A stretch of DNA of 64,000 nt from contig NZ_JACHLR010000005.1 in NCBI RefSeq assembly GCF_014204535.1, forward strand, positions 202,649-266,648, in the 5' to 3' direction. Positions 42,435 through 51,253 of this stretch are shown in pieces. Below the pieces are notes generated by a model. That model was not told the DNA's origin, ran no database searches, and saw only the letters and a list, made by a program, of their open reading frames with translations. Numbering within the stretch: position 1 is the stretch's first letter; every line of letters starts with the position of its first letter. Source of the DNA: Novosphingobium chloroacetimidivorans (GTDB lineage: Bacteria > Pseudomonadota > Alphaproteobacteria > Sphingomonadales > Sphingomonadaceae). The position numbers and the translations under genes are program-made.

Positions 42435-43214
42435 ATGACCATCGCCCTCCCTAATGTGATCGCCGTGGTGACCGGCGCTGCCGGCGGCATCGGCCGTGAG
42501 ATCGTCAAGGACATGAAGGCCGCGGGCGCAGTCGTGATCGCGACCGATCTGAAGGACGATGCACAGATCGACGGCGCCGATCACTACTTGCGCCATGACG
42601 TCACCAGCGAGGCCGACTGGCGCGCGGTGGAGCAACTGGTACGTGACCAGTACGGCAGACTGGACGTGCTGGTAAACAACGCCGGCTTCTCCATCGTCAC
42701 CAAGTTCGAGGACACGCCCCTCTCCGAATTTCATCGAATCAACGGCATCAACGTCGATTCCGCGATCATCGGCACGCAAGTGCTGCTCGACCTGCTCAAG
42801 CAAGGCGGTCAGGCCCGCGTCGGCGGCGCCTCGATCATCAACTTTTCCAGCGTCGGCGGTCTGCGCGGCGCGGCCTTCAATGCGGCTTATTGCGTCAGCA
42901 AGGCCGCGATCAAGATGCTCAGCAAATGCCTGGGCGCGGAGTTCGCGGCGCTCGGCTACAAGATCCGCGTCAACTCGGTCCACCCGGGCGGCATCGACAC
43001 GCCGATGCTGGATTCGATCATGGCCCGCTACGTCGAATTGGGCGCCGCTCCTTCGCGCGAAGCGGCGCTGGCCGGCATGAACGCCTCGCACCCGATCGGC
43101 CGCCTGGGCCGCCCCGAGGAGATGGCGGGCGGCGTCGTGTTCCTCGCCTCGGACGCATCCAGCTACATGACCTGCGACGAACTCGTGATGGACGGAGGCT
43201 TCAGCCAGGTCTGA
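42435..43214 (+). CDS. SDR family oxidoreductase
   Basis: A 259-residue SDR with TGAAGGIG at 13-20, NNAG at 81-84 and the catalytic pair Y152/K156 in YCVSK. D38 suggests NAD(H). The start, ATG 42435, follows a CCGGAG site and is preceded by 22 bp after the previous stop. It is the third SDR in the unit. Next to it downstream lies a broken monooxygenase remnant (43295-43489), so an additional gene once followed. Substrate unknown. Confidence 0.88.
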   Translation: MTIALPNVIAVVTGAAGGIGREIVKDMKAAGAVVIATDLKDDAQIDGADHYLRHDVTSEADWRAVEQLVRDQYGRLDVLVNNAGFSIVTKFEDTPLSEFHRINGINVDSAIIGTQVLLDLLKQGGQARVGGASIINFSSVGGLRGAAFNAAYCVSKAAIKMLSKCLGAEFAALGYKIRVNSVHPGGIDTPMLDSIMARYVELGAAPSREAALAGMNASHPIGRLGRPEEMAGGVVFLASDASSYMTCDELVMDGGFSQV

Positions 43215-43294
43215 TCGAGGCGGGCATATAAGGCCGTAGAAGAGAGAAATTGGCCAACAAGGCTTATGACGTCGTCGTGCCCCGGGGTGCTTGA

Positions 43295-43489
43295 GGCGGG
43301 GCCGTCGACCCGCTCGACCCCGGACTGATCCACGTCTACGAGGGGTGGGAGCGCGAGGCCGCCTTGCTCCAGCACTTCGCGCACAGCTCAGACAGGGCCA
43401 TGCGCGAACATCTGGGCCGCTTCGAGCTGATAGGCTTTACGGTCCAGATCTACTTCGTCTGCGGCGTCGAGCCGATCTATGGCGGAGGC
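43295..43489 (+). pseudogene. Remnant of an antibiotic-biosynthesis-monooxygenase (ABM)-type gene
   Basis: In frame from 43295 the DNA reads VDPLDPGLIHVYEGWEREAA and then FAHSSDRAM..HLGRFEL, the C-terminal half of an ABM/quinol-monooxygenase-like protein, ending near VEPIYGG. There is a TGA just before it (43292-43294) and no stop of its own: the frame runs on into the antisense of the following Rieske gene. The upstream N-terminal half is missing. I read it as a decayed small monooxygenase gene, not a working one. Confidence 0.65.
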
Positions 43490-43540
43490 TGCTGGCCGCG
43501 CACCAAAAACTGTGGCGTGACGCTAGGGACCACCGGCGCC

Positions 43541-44863
43541 TCAGCCGCCGGGGCGCACCATGTCGTTGAGCAGTTCGTGGAAGCGCTGCACGCGCTTCTC
43601 CTGATCGGGCAGGATGCAACCCTTGAACCCGCGCGAGTTCAGGCCCTGTTGCTGGCTGGTACCGATCGACAGGTCCTGATCCGCGACGAAGCCCACCGAG
43701 ACGCCATCGCCATAGACGGAGTGCCGCGCCACCGCATCGTGCCGCAGCGGAACGGAGCCGATCGGCGTCACCACCTCGCGCATGCCTGCCACGGGCGGAT
43801 AGAGGCACCAGTGCTGGAACACGCACTTCTCGGGATCGGTCGGGTGCGGCTCCGTGCGCAAAACCTGCATCTGCTCCGGGCTCATCGTCAGCGTGAGGTT
43901 GGGGAACAGCGTGCAGTGGAAGTAGTCGACCAGTTGCTGGTCGGTCATGCTGTCGTAGTTGATGAACCCCCGCGAAGGGCCCAGCCGTCGCTTCGCTTCG
44001 ATCACCGCGGCACGCAGATCGCCGGTGCGGCCGTGGTACTGGGCCGGATCGATGTCCCACGCGCGGGCGATCTGGTCGAGCGGGGCAGGCACCTCCGTGG
44101 TGTGATAGTCGGCACGTGTGGTCGCCTGGTGGCCCTTCATCCACATCGAATTGTGACCCGATGGGTACATCTCGAACAGGGTGTCGGGCAGGCCGTCGTT
44201 GATGAAGGTCGCCAGCTCCGGATGGATGGTGGGTAGGTGATAGCTCTCGTTGAAATTGTCGCGGATGATCTTCCAGTTGAACTCGCAGTCGACCGAGAGG
44301 TTGAGGACGCGCACCCAGTTGTCCAGGCCGTAGCCCGCCAGCCGCTCGGGGAACGGGGCCAGCCACTCGTGCAACGGCGCCACATCGTCGTCCATGCACC
44401 AGAACACGAACGGGCCCCAGGTGTCGCAGCGCAGCTCGGACAAGTGGACGCGTCCGCACGGGCTCCCGCCCGCGAAGTCCTCGGGATCCTGCACTTTCGC
44501 CAGGGTGCCGTCCAAGTCGAACGTCCAGTTGTGATAGCTGCACACGATCCGCGGCACGCTGGTCGCCTCGCCCAGCACCAGCCGGTTACCGCGGTGCGGG
44601 CAGGAGTTGTAGAACGCCCGGATCGAGCCGTCCTCCTGCCGGACCATGATGACCGACTCCTTGGCGAAGTTGTGGCGAATGATGTCCCCGGGCTCTTCCA
44701 GGTCGGCGAGAACGCCGCCCAGGTGCCAGACCTTGGGCCAGACGTTCTTCATCTCAAGATCCATCCAACCCTTCGAGATGTAGCGCTCGGCGGTGATCGT
44801 GTCGCCACGCACCGGCATGTCGAACTCGGGCGAGTAGCGCGAAACGGTGCTTTGAACGTTCAT
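43541..44863 (-). CDS. Rieske non-heme iron oxygenase, alpha subunit
   Basis: A 440-residue Rieske oxygenase. The 2Fe-2S ligands are C88/H90 and C108/H111, and the non-heme iron pair is H209 and H214 in NESYHLPTIHPEL. It is distinct from the 487- and 392-residue paralogues. ATG 44863 has a GAGGATCAGGATC ribosome region. No beta subunit is adjacent. It is transcribed divergently from the SDR at 45050. The class includes homotrimeric oxygenases for terpenoids and aromatic acids. Confidence 0.9.
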   Translation of the reverse strand: MNVQSTVSRYSPEFDMPVRGDTITAERYISKGWMDLEMKNVWPKVWHLGGVLADLEEPGDIIRHNFAKESVIMVRQEDGSIRAFYNSCPHRGNRLVLGEATSVPRIVCSYHNWTFDLDGTLAKVQDPEDFAGGSPCGRVHLSELRCDTWGPFVFWCMDDDVAPLHEWLAPFPERLAGYGLDNWVRVLNLSVDCEFNWKIIRDNFNESYHLPTIHPELATFINDGLPDTLFEMYPSGHNSMWMKGHQATTRADYHTTEVPAPLDQIARAWDIDPAQYHGRTGDLRAAVIEAKRRLGPSRGFINYDSMTDQQLVDYFHCTLFPNLTLTMSPEQMQVLRTEPHPTDPEKCVFQHWCLYPPVAGMREVVTPIGSVPLRHDAVARHSVYGDGVSVGFVADQDLSIGTSQQQGLNSRGFKGCILPDQEKRVQRFHELLNDMVRPGG

Positions 44864-44918
44864 GATCCTGATCCTCTCGCGGGGCCGCGCGGGCGCCCGC
44901 CGCTTTTTCGATCCATTT

Positions 44919-45000
44919 CGCCGACGTGTGCGTCGGCGCGGTTTTGCCAGCGTTATGCTGCCGCGTGCCCCCGCCACTCACCTGCGATAAAAAACAGGTG
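44919..45000. promoter_or_regulatory. Two inverted repeats in the Rieske/SDR divergent promoter
   Basis: CGCCGAC/GTCGGCG (44919-44925, 44932-44938) and CACCTG/CAGGTG (44979-44984, 44995-45000) are perfect repeats in the 186-bp divergent region. The first has a TTTT just after it and may be a hairpin. Either could be an operator for the divergent Rieske and SDR genes. Confidence 0.35.
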
Positions 45001-45049
45001 CATGGCGCCAAGGTCCGTCACCACATGAGGCTGACGGTTTCGGGAGACG

Positions 45050-45739
45050 ATGATGGCGAACGTGGCAATCACCGGTGCAGGGCGCGGCATCGCGCTGGAG
45101 CTTGTGCGCCTGCACCTGGCAAAAGGCGACAGGGTCTATGCGCTGGTGCGCGATCCCAGCCGGACCGACGAGCTCAACGACATGGCGGCCGCATCGAACG
45201 GCCTGCTCTCCGTCCACACCATGGATGTCGGCGACGACGCGTCGGTGAAGGCGGGCGCGGCCGACACTGGCCGCGACACCATCGACTTGCTCTACAACGT
45301 CGCCGGCGTGTCGGGCAGCACCAAATCCGAATTGGAGAACGCCGACTTTGCCGATTGGGCGGACGTGTTCAACGTCAATGTCAGTGGTCCGATGCGCGTG
45401 TTCCAAGCCTTCAACCCGCGCCTCGTCGCCGGATCGCGCATCGTCAGCTTCGGCAGCCAGGTCGGCGCCTCCACCTGGCCCTCTCCCGGGTTCGAGGCCT
45501 ATTCGGCGTCCAAGGCCGCGCTGCACAGGTTGATGCTCTCGCTGGCGCTGGGCCTCAAGGATCGCGGGGTGATCGCGATCAGCGTGCACCCCGGCTGGGT
45601 GCAGACCGACATGGGTGGACCGCAAGCCGACCTCACCCCGCAGGAGAGCGCCGAAGGTATCGTCGCGCTGGCGGAAGGGCTCACGCCCGAGATGTCAGGC
45701 GGGTTCTACAAGTGGAACGGCGAGCCGCACGCCTGGTAG
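45050..45739 (+). CDS. SDR family oxidoreductase
   Basis: A short, 229-residue SDR of the CsgA-like type. TGAGRGI at 8-14 binds the cofactor, YNVAG at 82-86 replaces NNAG, and Y151/K155 in YSASK are catalytic. The C-terminus ends soon after the SGGFYKWNGE segment. The start is ATG 45050, in the cluster ATGATG after GGGAGACG. It converges with the sugar-isomerase-like gene. The substrate is unknown. Confidence 0.85.
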   Translation: MMANVAITGAGRGIALELVRLHLAKGDRVYALVRDPSRTDELNDMAAASNGLLSVHTMDVGDDASVKAGAADTGRDTIDLLYNVAGVSGSTKSELENADFADWADVFNVNVSGPMRVFQAFNPRLVAGSRIVSFGSQVGASTWPSPGFEAYSASKAALHRLMLSLALGLKDRGVIAISVHPGWVQTDMGGPQADLTPQESAEGIVALAEGLTPEMSGGFYKWNGEPHAW

Positions 45740-45746
45740 CCTCGGC

Positions 45747-46535
45747 TCAGCGAGGGCCGAGCCAGGCGCGGGTCGCCTGGAGCACGGCGGTCGCTCGGGC
45801 CGTAGGATCGGGGTAGGCTTCGCGCAGCGCAGCCGAGCGCAGCTCGATCGAGAGCGGTATGTCTGCGGGCAGTGCCTCCAGCAGCGCCTTCAGCGGAAGC
45901 GCGCCCTCTCCGCACTGCCTGCGCAAGTCGATCGCATCGTGGATGACTGCATCGAAGTCGTTCGGACCGGGCCGGGCCCCAGGCGCGTCGCAGAACTGCG
46001 CGTATGATAGCAACGCGGGATCGATCGCAGCAACCTCCGCCACTGTAGTGCCGGAGCGATCGACGTGGATCGGGTCGACCAACACGGCGGCAGTCGGGTG
46101 CGCCACGCGTTCGATCACCGCCAACGCCGCCCTCAGGTCCCGGACCGCGGTGAAGATCCCGAACTCCAGCGCCACCCGCAACTGGGTCCCTTCCGCCTGC
46201 CGGCAGAGCGCCGCCAACTGCTCGGCGGTTGTCCCCGCGTCGGGATGGGAGGAGACGCACAGCACGTTGGCCGCGCCGAGTTCCACGCCCACGTCGATGA
46301 GCTTGCGATGGGCGTCCAAGCGAGTGTCCGGCTTCAGCCAGACGACTTCGACATCCAGCAAGTCGAGGTCCGTGCCACGCAGTGCCGACTTGGCGGCGAT
46401 GGTGTCCGCAGCGCTCCAGCTGTCGGGATCGACCCATAGCCCGACCGCATCGAAGCCCGCCTCGGCGCCCGCACGCACCACGTCGAGAGCGCCGAACTCG
46501 GGCAGCACGCCCGATGCGAGCGAAAGCTTGCGCAC
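45747..46535 (-). CDS. Sugar phosphate isomerase/epimerase-like TIM barrel protein
   Basis: A 262-residue xylose-isomerase-like TIM barrel protein. The ALEFG, LVDPIHV and FCDAPG segments hold the Glu, Asp and His typical of the metal site. The start is GTG 46535, four bases after the stop of the upstream Rieske gene, so it is co-translated with it. In ring-degradation clusters such proteins can act as hydrolases or epimerases on keto-acid intermediates. Substrate unknown. Confidence 0.8.
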   Translation of the reverse strand: MRKLSLASGVLPEFGALDVVRAGAEAGFDAVGLWVDPDSWSAADTIAAKSALRGTDLDLLDVEVVWLKPDTRLDAHRKLIDVGVELGAANVLCVSSHPDAGTTAEQLAALCRQAEGTQLRVALEFGIFTAVRDLRAALAVIERVAHPTAAVLVDPIHVDRSGTTVAEVAAIDPALLSYAQFCDAPGARPGPNDFDAVIHDAIDLRRQCGEGALPLKALLEALPADIPLSIELRSAALREAYPDPTARATAVLQATRAWLGPR

Positions 46536-46539
46536 CCGC

Positions 46540-47718
46540 CTACATCCGCGGTTCGGGCTGCGAAGCGTCGTCCTCCAGGTACCAGTTGAGCCATTCATGA
46601 AAGTACTGGTTGCCGCGCTCGTTACGGCCGAACACGAGTTCGTCGTGCGCGCCGGACTCCAGGCCCCGCTGGATCTCAAGCCCGATCACGTAATCCTCCT
46701 GGTATGTGACGTCGCGGAAGAAGTTCATGGCGGCTTCGACGCCTTCGCGGTCGGCATCGTCCTTGACTGGCTCGCGGCGCAGGTAGTTCAGCACCGTACG
46801 GTTGCGATCGGGCGTGGGCCCGGGAAACAGCTGGGCGACCTGCGTGATCTCCGGCGCGATGAAGATCGAAACGTTGGGGAAGAAGATGCGCACGAAGTCG
46901 TAGCCATAGTTCTCGCGCGTGCCCCACTCTGCCCGCGGCACGTCCTTGAGCTGCTCACCGATCGAGTGCTGCGGAAAGCCGATGCGCATGTTGGGGCCGA
47001 AACCCTGGAAGTGCGTGCAGTTGGATGGCGTGCGCGGGAAGATCGTCTCGGGATGCAGCGACTGGAAGTGGTAGCCTTCCAGGTAGCCGTCGTATGCGAC
47101 CTTCCAGTTCGCGCCTTCGATGGTACGGCTGCCGAGATAGGTCCAATTCGCGAAATCGAGCGCGTCGAAATCCTCCAGGAAGCCGCGAAAGTGATTGTCG
47201 AGGTCCATCGGCGCGTTGGGTGTGAGGCAGACGAAGATCATGCCGCTGCGCTCCTCGCACGGCAGCTGCCGCAGACCCATCGCACTCTTGTCGACATCGC
47301 CGAAGGTGCTCGCCTCCGATATCCCGATCAGCCGTCCGTCCTGCCCATACGTCCACGAGTGGTACTTGCAGGTGAAGCGTGCACAATTGCCATGCCCGTC
47401 GGCTGCGACCGGCGCGCCGCGATGCGAGCAGACGTTGAGGAAGGCGCGCACCTTGCCCTGCTTGTCTCGCGAGATCAGCACCGGCAGGCCAATCGCCTCC
47501 ATCGCCTTGTAATCGCCCGGGTTCGGCAGCTCGGCGGTGAACGCCAGCATCAGCGGCACCCGCTTGAACACCAGCTCCATTTCCGCCTTGAACTGGTCGG
47601 GATCGGTATAGCTCTGGGTCGGGACCTTGAAGGTGCTGTCGGTCTGGAAGGTCTTCTTGTTCTCGACATAATCGAGCATGATCTCGGCGACATCGCCAAC
47701 CTGCTGTACCCGGTCCAA
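46540..47718 (-). CDS. Rieske non-heme iron oxygenase, alpha subunit
   Basis: A 392-residue Rieske oxygenase. The cluster ligands are C97/H99 and C117/H120, and the iron ligands H217 and H222 are in EGYHFQSLHPE. I place the start at TTG 47718, six bases after GAGAGGA; GTG 47736 is the alternative. It is coupled to the sugar-isomerase-like gene. Different from the other two Rieske chains in length and sequence. Confidence 0.88.
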   Translation of the reverse strand: MDRVQQVGDVAEIMLDYVENKKTFQTDSTFKVPTQSYTDPDQFKAEMELVFKRVPLMLAFTAELPNPGDYKAMEAIGLPVLISRDKQGKVRAFLNVCSHRGAPVAADGHGNCARFTCKYHSWTYGQDGRLIGISEASTFGDVDKSAMGLRQLPCEERSGMIFVCLTPNAPMDLDNHFRGFLEDFDALDFANWTYLGSRTIEGANWKVAYDGYLEGYHFQSLHPETIFPRTPSNCTHFQGFGPNMRIGFPQHSIGEQLKDVPRAEWGTRENYGYDFVRIFFPNVSIFIAPEITQVAQLFPGPTPDRNRTVLNYLRREPVKDDADREGVEAAMNFFRDVTYQEDYVIGLEIQRGLESGAHDELVFGRNERGNQYFHEWLNWYLEDDASQPEPRM

Positions 47719-47863
47719 ATGACGTCCTCTCGACACATCTTATCCCGCACCAGAATGTCGCGCGGCAAGCGGCCTCGCAAGCTGCTCAAGGTGTTAGGTC
47801 GGGCTGCGAGCCTTGACACTTTGGCCAGTTGGCCGCTCCCCTGAGGCGGGGCAGGCCTTTGCC

Positions 47864-49498
47864 ATGATGGAGAGGACAAAAAAGCCCTGGGCGTGGCTCG
47901 CGACCCCGCCCCCGCACCTGCAGCGCTACGCCGGCACCGGCTTGTGGGACGAGCGCACGATCGCCGAACATGCCGAAGCCCTGGCGCACGACGATCTGGG
48001 CTTTGTGCTGGCGATCGATGGGGTGGTGGAAGTCACGCGCGCGCAGGCGCTGGCCGATGCCGAGGCGCTGAGCGCGGCGCTCCATGCGCGCGGGATGCGG
48101 GCCGGTGACGTGCTCGCGTTCCAGGTGCCGAATTGGCACGAGGCGCTGGTGATCAATCTGGCAGCGGCAATGTCAGGCCTGGTGGTTAACCCCATCGTGC
48201 CGATCTACCGCGATCACGAGGTCGCCCAGATGCTGGCCGACTGCGGCGCCAGCGCGCTGTTCGTGCCCGGCGGCGCCCGCAAGTTCGACTACACCGCCAT
48301 GGCGCGGCGTCTCGCCAGCGAGTTGCCTGGATTGCGCCATGTCTTCACCGTGCGCGGCGAAGGCGAAGACGACTATGCCGCGCTCTTGGCCGAGGGACGC
48401 GGCGCCGCGTTTGCACGGCCGAAAGTGGACCCGCTGGGCGTGAAGATGGTGCTCTACACCTCGGGCACGACCGGGCGCCCCAAGGGCGTGCTGCACAGCC
48501 ACGTCGCGATCGCGCGCGTGCTGCGTCAGAGCGGGACCTTCTGGGGATTGGCTCCGGGCGAGGCGACGCTCATGCCTTCCCCGGTCACCCACGTGTCCGG
48601 CTATGCCAACGGCCTCGAGGCGCCATTCGTCTGCGGCACGCGTACGGTGCTGATGGATGGCTGGGACGCGCAAGCGGCGCTGACGCTGATCGACCGGCAC
48701 GGTCTGGTAGGGACGGTTGCGGCAACGCCCTTCCTGGTCGAACTGGCGGCCGCAGCTCGCGACAGCGGCAAGACGCTTCCCTCGCTGCGCTTCTTTGCGT
48801 GTGGCGGAGCGGCAGTGCCGGGCGACCTAATCCCTGCGGCCAACGCTGCCTTCGCCCAATGCCGGGCCTTCCGGGTGTTCGGAGCGTCGGAGGTGCCGCT
48901 TGTCTCGTTCGGATGGCCAAGCGACGAGCACCTCGCGGCCACCACCGACGGCGCCATCGTCGACTACGAAGTCCGGATCGTCGACGGCGACGATCGCGAT
49001 CTGCCGGACGGCGCCGAAGGAGAGATCCTGGCGCGCGGGCCCGCCATGCTGCTGGGCTACGCCGACGAAGCGCAGACCAACGAGGCCATCACGCCCGACG
49101 GGTTCTTCCGCACCGGTGACCTCGGCGTTCGCACGCCCCAGGGCGCAGTTACCATCACCGGGCGCAAGAAGGACCTGATCATCCGCGGCGGCGAAAACAT
49201 CTCCGCCAAGGAGATCGAGGACGTACTGCACGCCCATCCGCATGTTCGCGAAGCCGCGATCGTCGCGATGCCGCATGCGCGGCTCGGCGAAGGGGTATGC
49301 GCCTACGTCGTTGCGCGCGGCGATGCTCCGTCAGCCGCCGAACTGGCCGAGCACGTCGCCAGTAGCGGGCTCGCACGCCAAAAGATCCCCGAGCGCTTCG
49401 AGTTTCGCGAAGACCTGCCACGCACCGCCTCGGGCAAGGTGCGCAAGGACATGCTCCGCCTGGAGGTCAAGGCGCTGGTCGAAGGCGTTGCCGACTGA
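47864..49498 (+). CDS. AMP-dependent acyl-CoA synthetase/ligase
   Basis: A 544-residue adenylate-forming ligase. The P-loop YTSGTTGRPKG is at 198-208, the FRTGDL motif is near the C-terminal third, and the catalytic lysine is K525 (ASGKVRKDM). Such enzymes form acyl-AMP and then the CoA thioester. The cyclohexanecarboxylate or long-chain/aryl acid specificity cannot be told. It is divergent from the third Rieske gene and probably activates a pathway acid. The start is ATG 47864 (or 47867). Confidence 0.9.
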   Translation: MMERTKKPWAWLATPPPHLQRYAGTGLWDERTIAEHAEALAHDDLGFVLAIDGVVEVTRAQALADAEALSAALHARGMRAGDVLAFQVPNWHEALVINLAAAMSGLVVNPIVPIYRDHEVAQMLADCGASALFVPGGARKFDYTAMARRLASELPGLRHVFTVRGEGEDDYAALLAEGRGAAFARPKVDPLGVKMVLYTSGTTGRPKGVLHSHVAIARVLRQSGTFWGLAPGEATLMPSPVTHVSGYANGLEAPFVCGTRTVLMDGWDAQAALTLIDRHGLVGTVAATPFLVELAAAARDSGKTLPSLRFFACGGAAVPGDLIPAANAAFAQCRAFRVFGASEVPLVSFGWPSDEHLAATTDGAIVDYEVRIVDGDDRDLPDGAEGEILARGPAMLLGYADEAQTNEAITPDGFFRTGDLGVRTPQGAVTITGRKKDLIIRGGENISAKEIEDVLHAHPHVREAAIVAMPHARLGEGVCAYVVARGDAPSAAELAEHVASSGLARQKIPERFEFREDLPRTASGKVRKDMLRLEVKALVEGVAD

Positions 49499-49500
49499 GA

Positions 49501-50301
49501 TCAGCCGGCGGCAGCGGCGATGGCGGCGGCAAGCTCGCTGTTCATCGGATTGCGCCGCAAGGTCAGGCCGCCGTTTACCTGCAGGTTCTCGCCGGTCATG
49601 AAGCATTCGTCGCTGGCGAGCCACACGGCGGCCGCGGCGATGTCGTCCGATGTGCCGATGCGTCCCAGCGGATAACCCGCCAGGAACGCCTTGGCCAAGC
49701 CCGGCACTTGCATCGCATCCGCCGTCATCGGCGTATCGGTCAGCCCCGGCGAGATCGAGTTGGCGCGCACACCCTCGCTGCCGAACTCGTGGGCGATGCA
49801 ACGCACGACGTGATCGGTACCGGCCTTGGTACCCATGTAAGCAGCATGATCGTTCAGCATGATCGTCGCGGTGGCCGAGCTGATCTGGATGAGCGAACCG
49901 CCGGTTCCACCATGACTGTGCGCCATGCGGCGCAGCATCGCCTGGAAGAAGTGAAACGGTCCGACGTACTGCAGCATGGTGAGGCCCATCAGCTCTTCGT
50001 GGGTGGTCTCCAGAAACGGCTTGAGCAGGCCCCAGCCCGTCGAGTTGATGGCGATGTCGATACCGCCCAACTGGTCCATTGAGGCCTGGCCGAGATCGTC
50101 CAAGCTCTGCTCATCGGTGAGATCGCAAACGGCGTAAGGGCAGCCATGCGACGAGGCGAAGTCCGCCAGCACGTCTTCCTTGCGCCCGGACACCAGCACT
50201 TGCGCGCCTTCCGCCAAGAAGCGCCGTGCGATGTGCTGGCCCATGTTGTCCGGGCTGCTTGCCCCGACGATCACCGCGCGTTTGCCGTCCAGCCTGCCCA
50301 T
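49501..50301 (-). CDS. SDR family oxidoreductase
   Basis: A 266-residue SDR. The cofactor motif is divergent, GASSPDNMGQ at 13-22, and NNAG is replaced by NSTG at 86-89, but Y155/K159 in YMGTK are intact. The C-terminus has the MTGENLQVNGG ending. ATG 50301 follows GGAGAG. It converges with the AMP-ligase gene, leaving 2 bp. It looks like an SDR acting on an acyl or cyclic ketone intermediate; nothing specific is visible. Confidence 0.86.
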   Translation of the reverse strand: MGRLDGKRAVIVGASSPDNMGQHIARRFLAEGAQVLVSGRKEDVLADFASSHGCPYAVCDLTDEQSLDDLGQASMDQLGGIDIAINSTGWGLLKPFLETTHEELMGLTMLQYVGPFHFFQAMLRRMAHSHGGTGGSLIQISSATATIMLNDHAAYMGTKAGTDHVVRCIAHEFGSEGVRANSISPGLTDTPMTADAMQVPGLAKAFLAGYPLGRIGTSDDIAAAAVWLASDECFMTGENLQVNGGLTLRRNPMNSELAAAIAAAAG

Positions 50302-50436
50302 CGCTCTCTCCATCGCCTTTGCGCCGGGCTAGCATGGCGCTTGGCAGCACCGTCCTGACCAAAATAGGAGTGGCCGCCACACGCTGCAGGGTCGAACATG
50401 CCATCGAACGATCGTGCGATAACAAGGAGAGGCACC

Positions 50437-51195
50437 ATGGATCTGGGATTGAAAGGCAAGAAGGTCATTCTGACCGGCGGCAGCCGCGGAATCGGCCGCG
50501 CCGCGCTTGAGATCTACGCCGAGGAAGGCTGCGACGTGGCGTTCTTCTCTCGAAATGCCGATCAGGTCGCCGAAACCGTGGAAGTGCTCTCCCGTCATGG
50601 CGGCAAGGTCATCGGCGAGCCGCTCGATATGCTGGACCACGAAGCCTACATTGCCTGGCTGAAGTCGGCGGCCGACCGGCTGGGCGGATGCGACATCTTC
50701 GTTCCCGGCGCCAGCGCCTCCGGCTCGGGCGCGACCGGTGACTGGGAAGCCTGCTTCAACGCCGACATCAAGGGGACCGTGCTGGGTTGCGAAACCCTGC
50801 TGCCGTACCTGGAGAAATCGGGCGACGGCGCCATCGTCATCATGGGATCGACCGCCGGCACCGAGACATTCATCGTGCCCCAGGCCTTCAACGCCCTCAA
50901 GGCCGCGCTGATCGCGTATTCGGGCCAGCTCGGCCAGCAAGTCGGCGCGCAAGGCATCCGCGTGAACTGCGTCTCGCCCGGTCCGATCAAGTTCCCCGGC
51001 GGTAATTGGGAAGCCATCCAGCAGGCCGCGCCCGAACTCTACGACGCCACCGAGGCATCGTTCGCGCTCGGCCGCTGGGGCGGCGCGGAGGAGGTAGCCA
51101 GGACGATCGTCTTCCTCTCCAGCGCGGCATCGTCCTATACGACCGGCACCAACGTGATCATCGACGGCGGATACACCAAGCGCGTCCAGTTCTGA
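50437..51195 (+). CDS. SDR family protein with Phe in place of the catalytic Tyr
   Basis: A 252-residue SDR-fold protein. The cofactor motif TGGSRGIG is at 13-20, but the YxxxK triad reads F151...K155 (FNALK), with TTC at the tyrosine codon, and NNAG reads VPGAS. It may be a non-canonical or catalytically altered member. The C-terminus has TTGTNVIIDGG. The start is ATG 50437 after AAGGAGAGG. It is convergent with the MDR gene and is followed by a strong hairpin. Confidence 0.84.
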   Translation: MDLGLKGKKVILTGGSRGIGRAALEIYAEEGCDVAFFSRNADQVAETVEVLSRHGGKVIGEPLDMLDHEAYIAWLKSAADRLGGCDIFVPGASASGSGATGDWEACFNADIKGTVLGCETLLPYLEKSGDGAIVIMGSTAGTETFIVPQAFNALKAALIAYSGQLGQQVGAQGIRVNCVSPGPIKFPGGNWEAIQQAAPELYDATEASFALGRWGGAEEVARTIVFLSSAASSYTTGTNVIIDGGYTKRVQF

Positions 51196-51223
51196 CGCGC
51201 GTGCACTTCGGCGCACGATTTAT

Positions 51224-51249
51224 GCGGCGGCTCCGTGCGGAGCCGCCGC
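51224..51249. terminator. Bidirectional intrinsic terminator
   Basis: GCGGCGGCTCCG (51224-51235) and CGGAGCCGCCGC (51238-51249) are perfect arms around TG, followed by TTT. It lies between the convergent SDR (end 51195) and MDR (end 51254) genes and probably serves both. Confidence 0.75.
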
Positions 51250-51253
51250 TTTG

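Noticed and set aside
47811..47820. TTGACA as a -35 box for the ligase gene
   Set aside because: No -10 element is seen at 16-18 bp spacing, so I do not call a promoter.
45859..47844. Plus-strand open frame covering the sugar-isomerase-like and Rieske genes
   Set aside because: The minus-strand genes have intact metal-ligand motifs; the plus frame does not resemble any protein.
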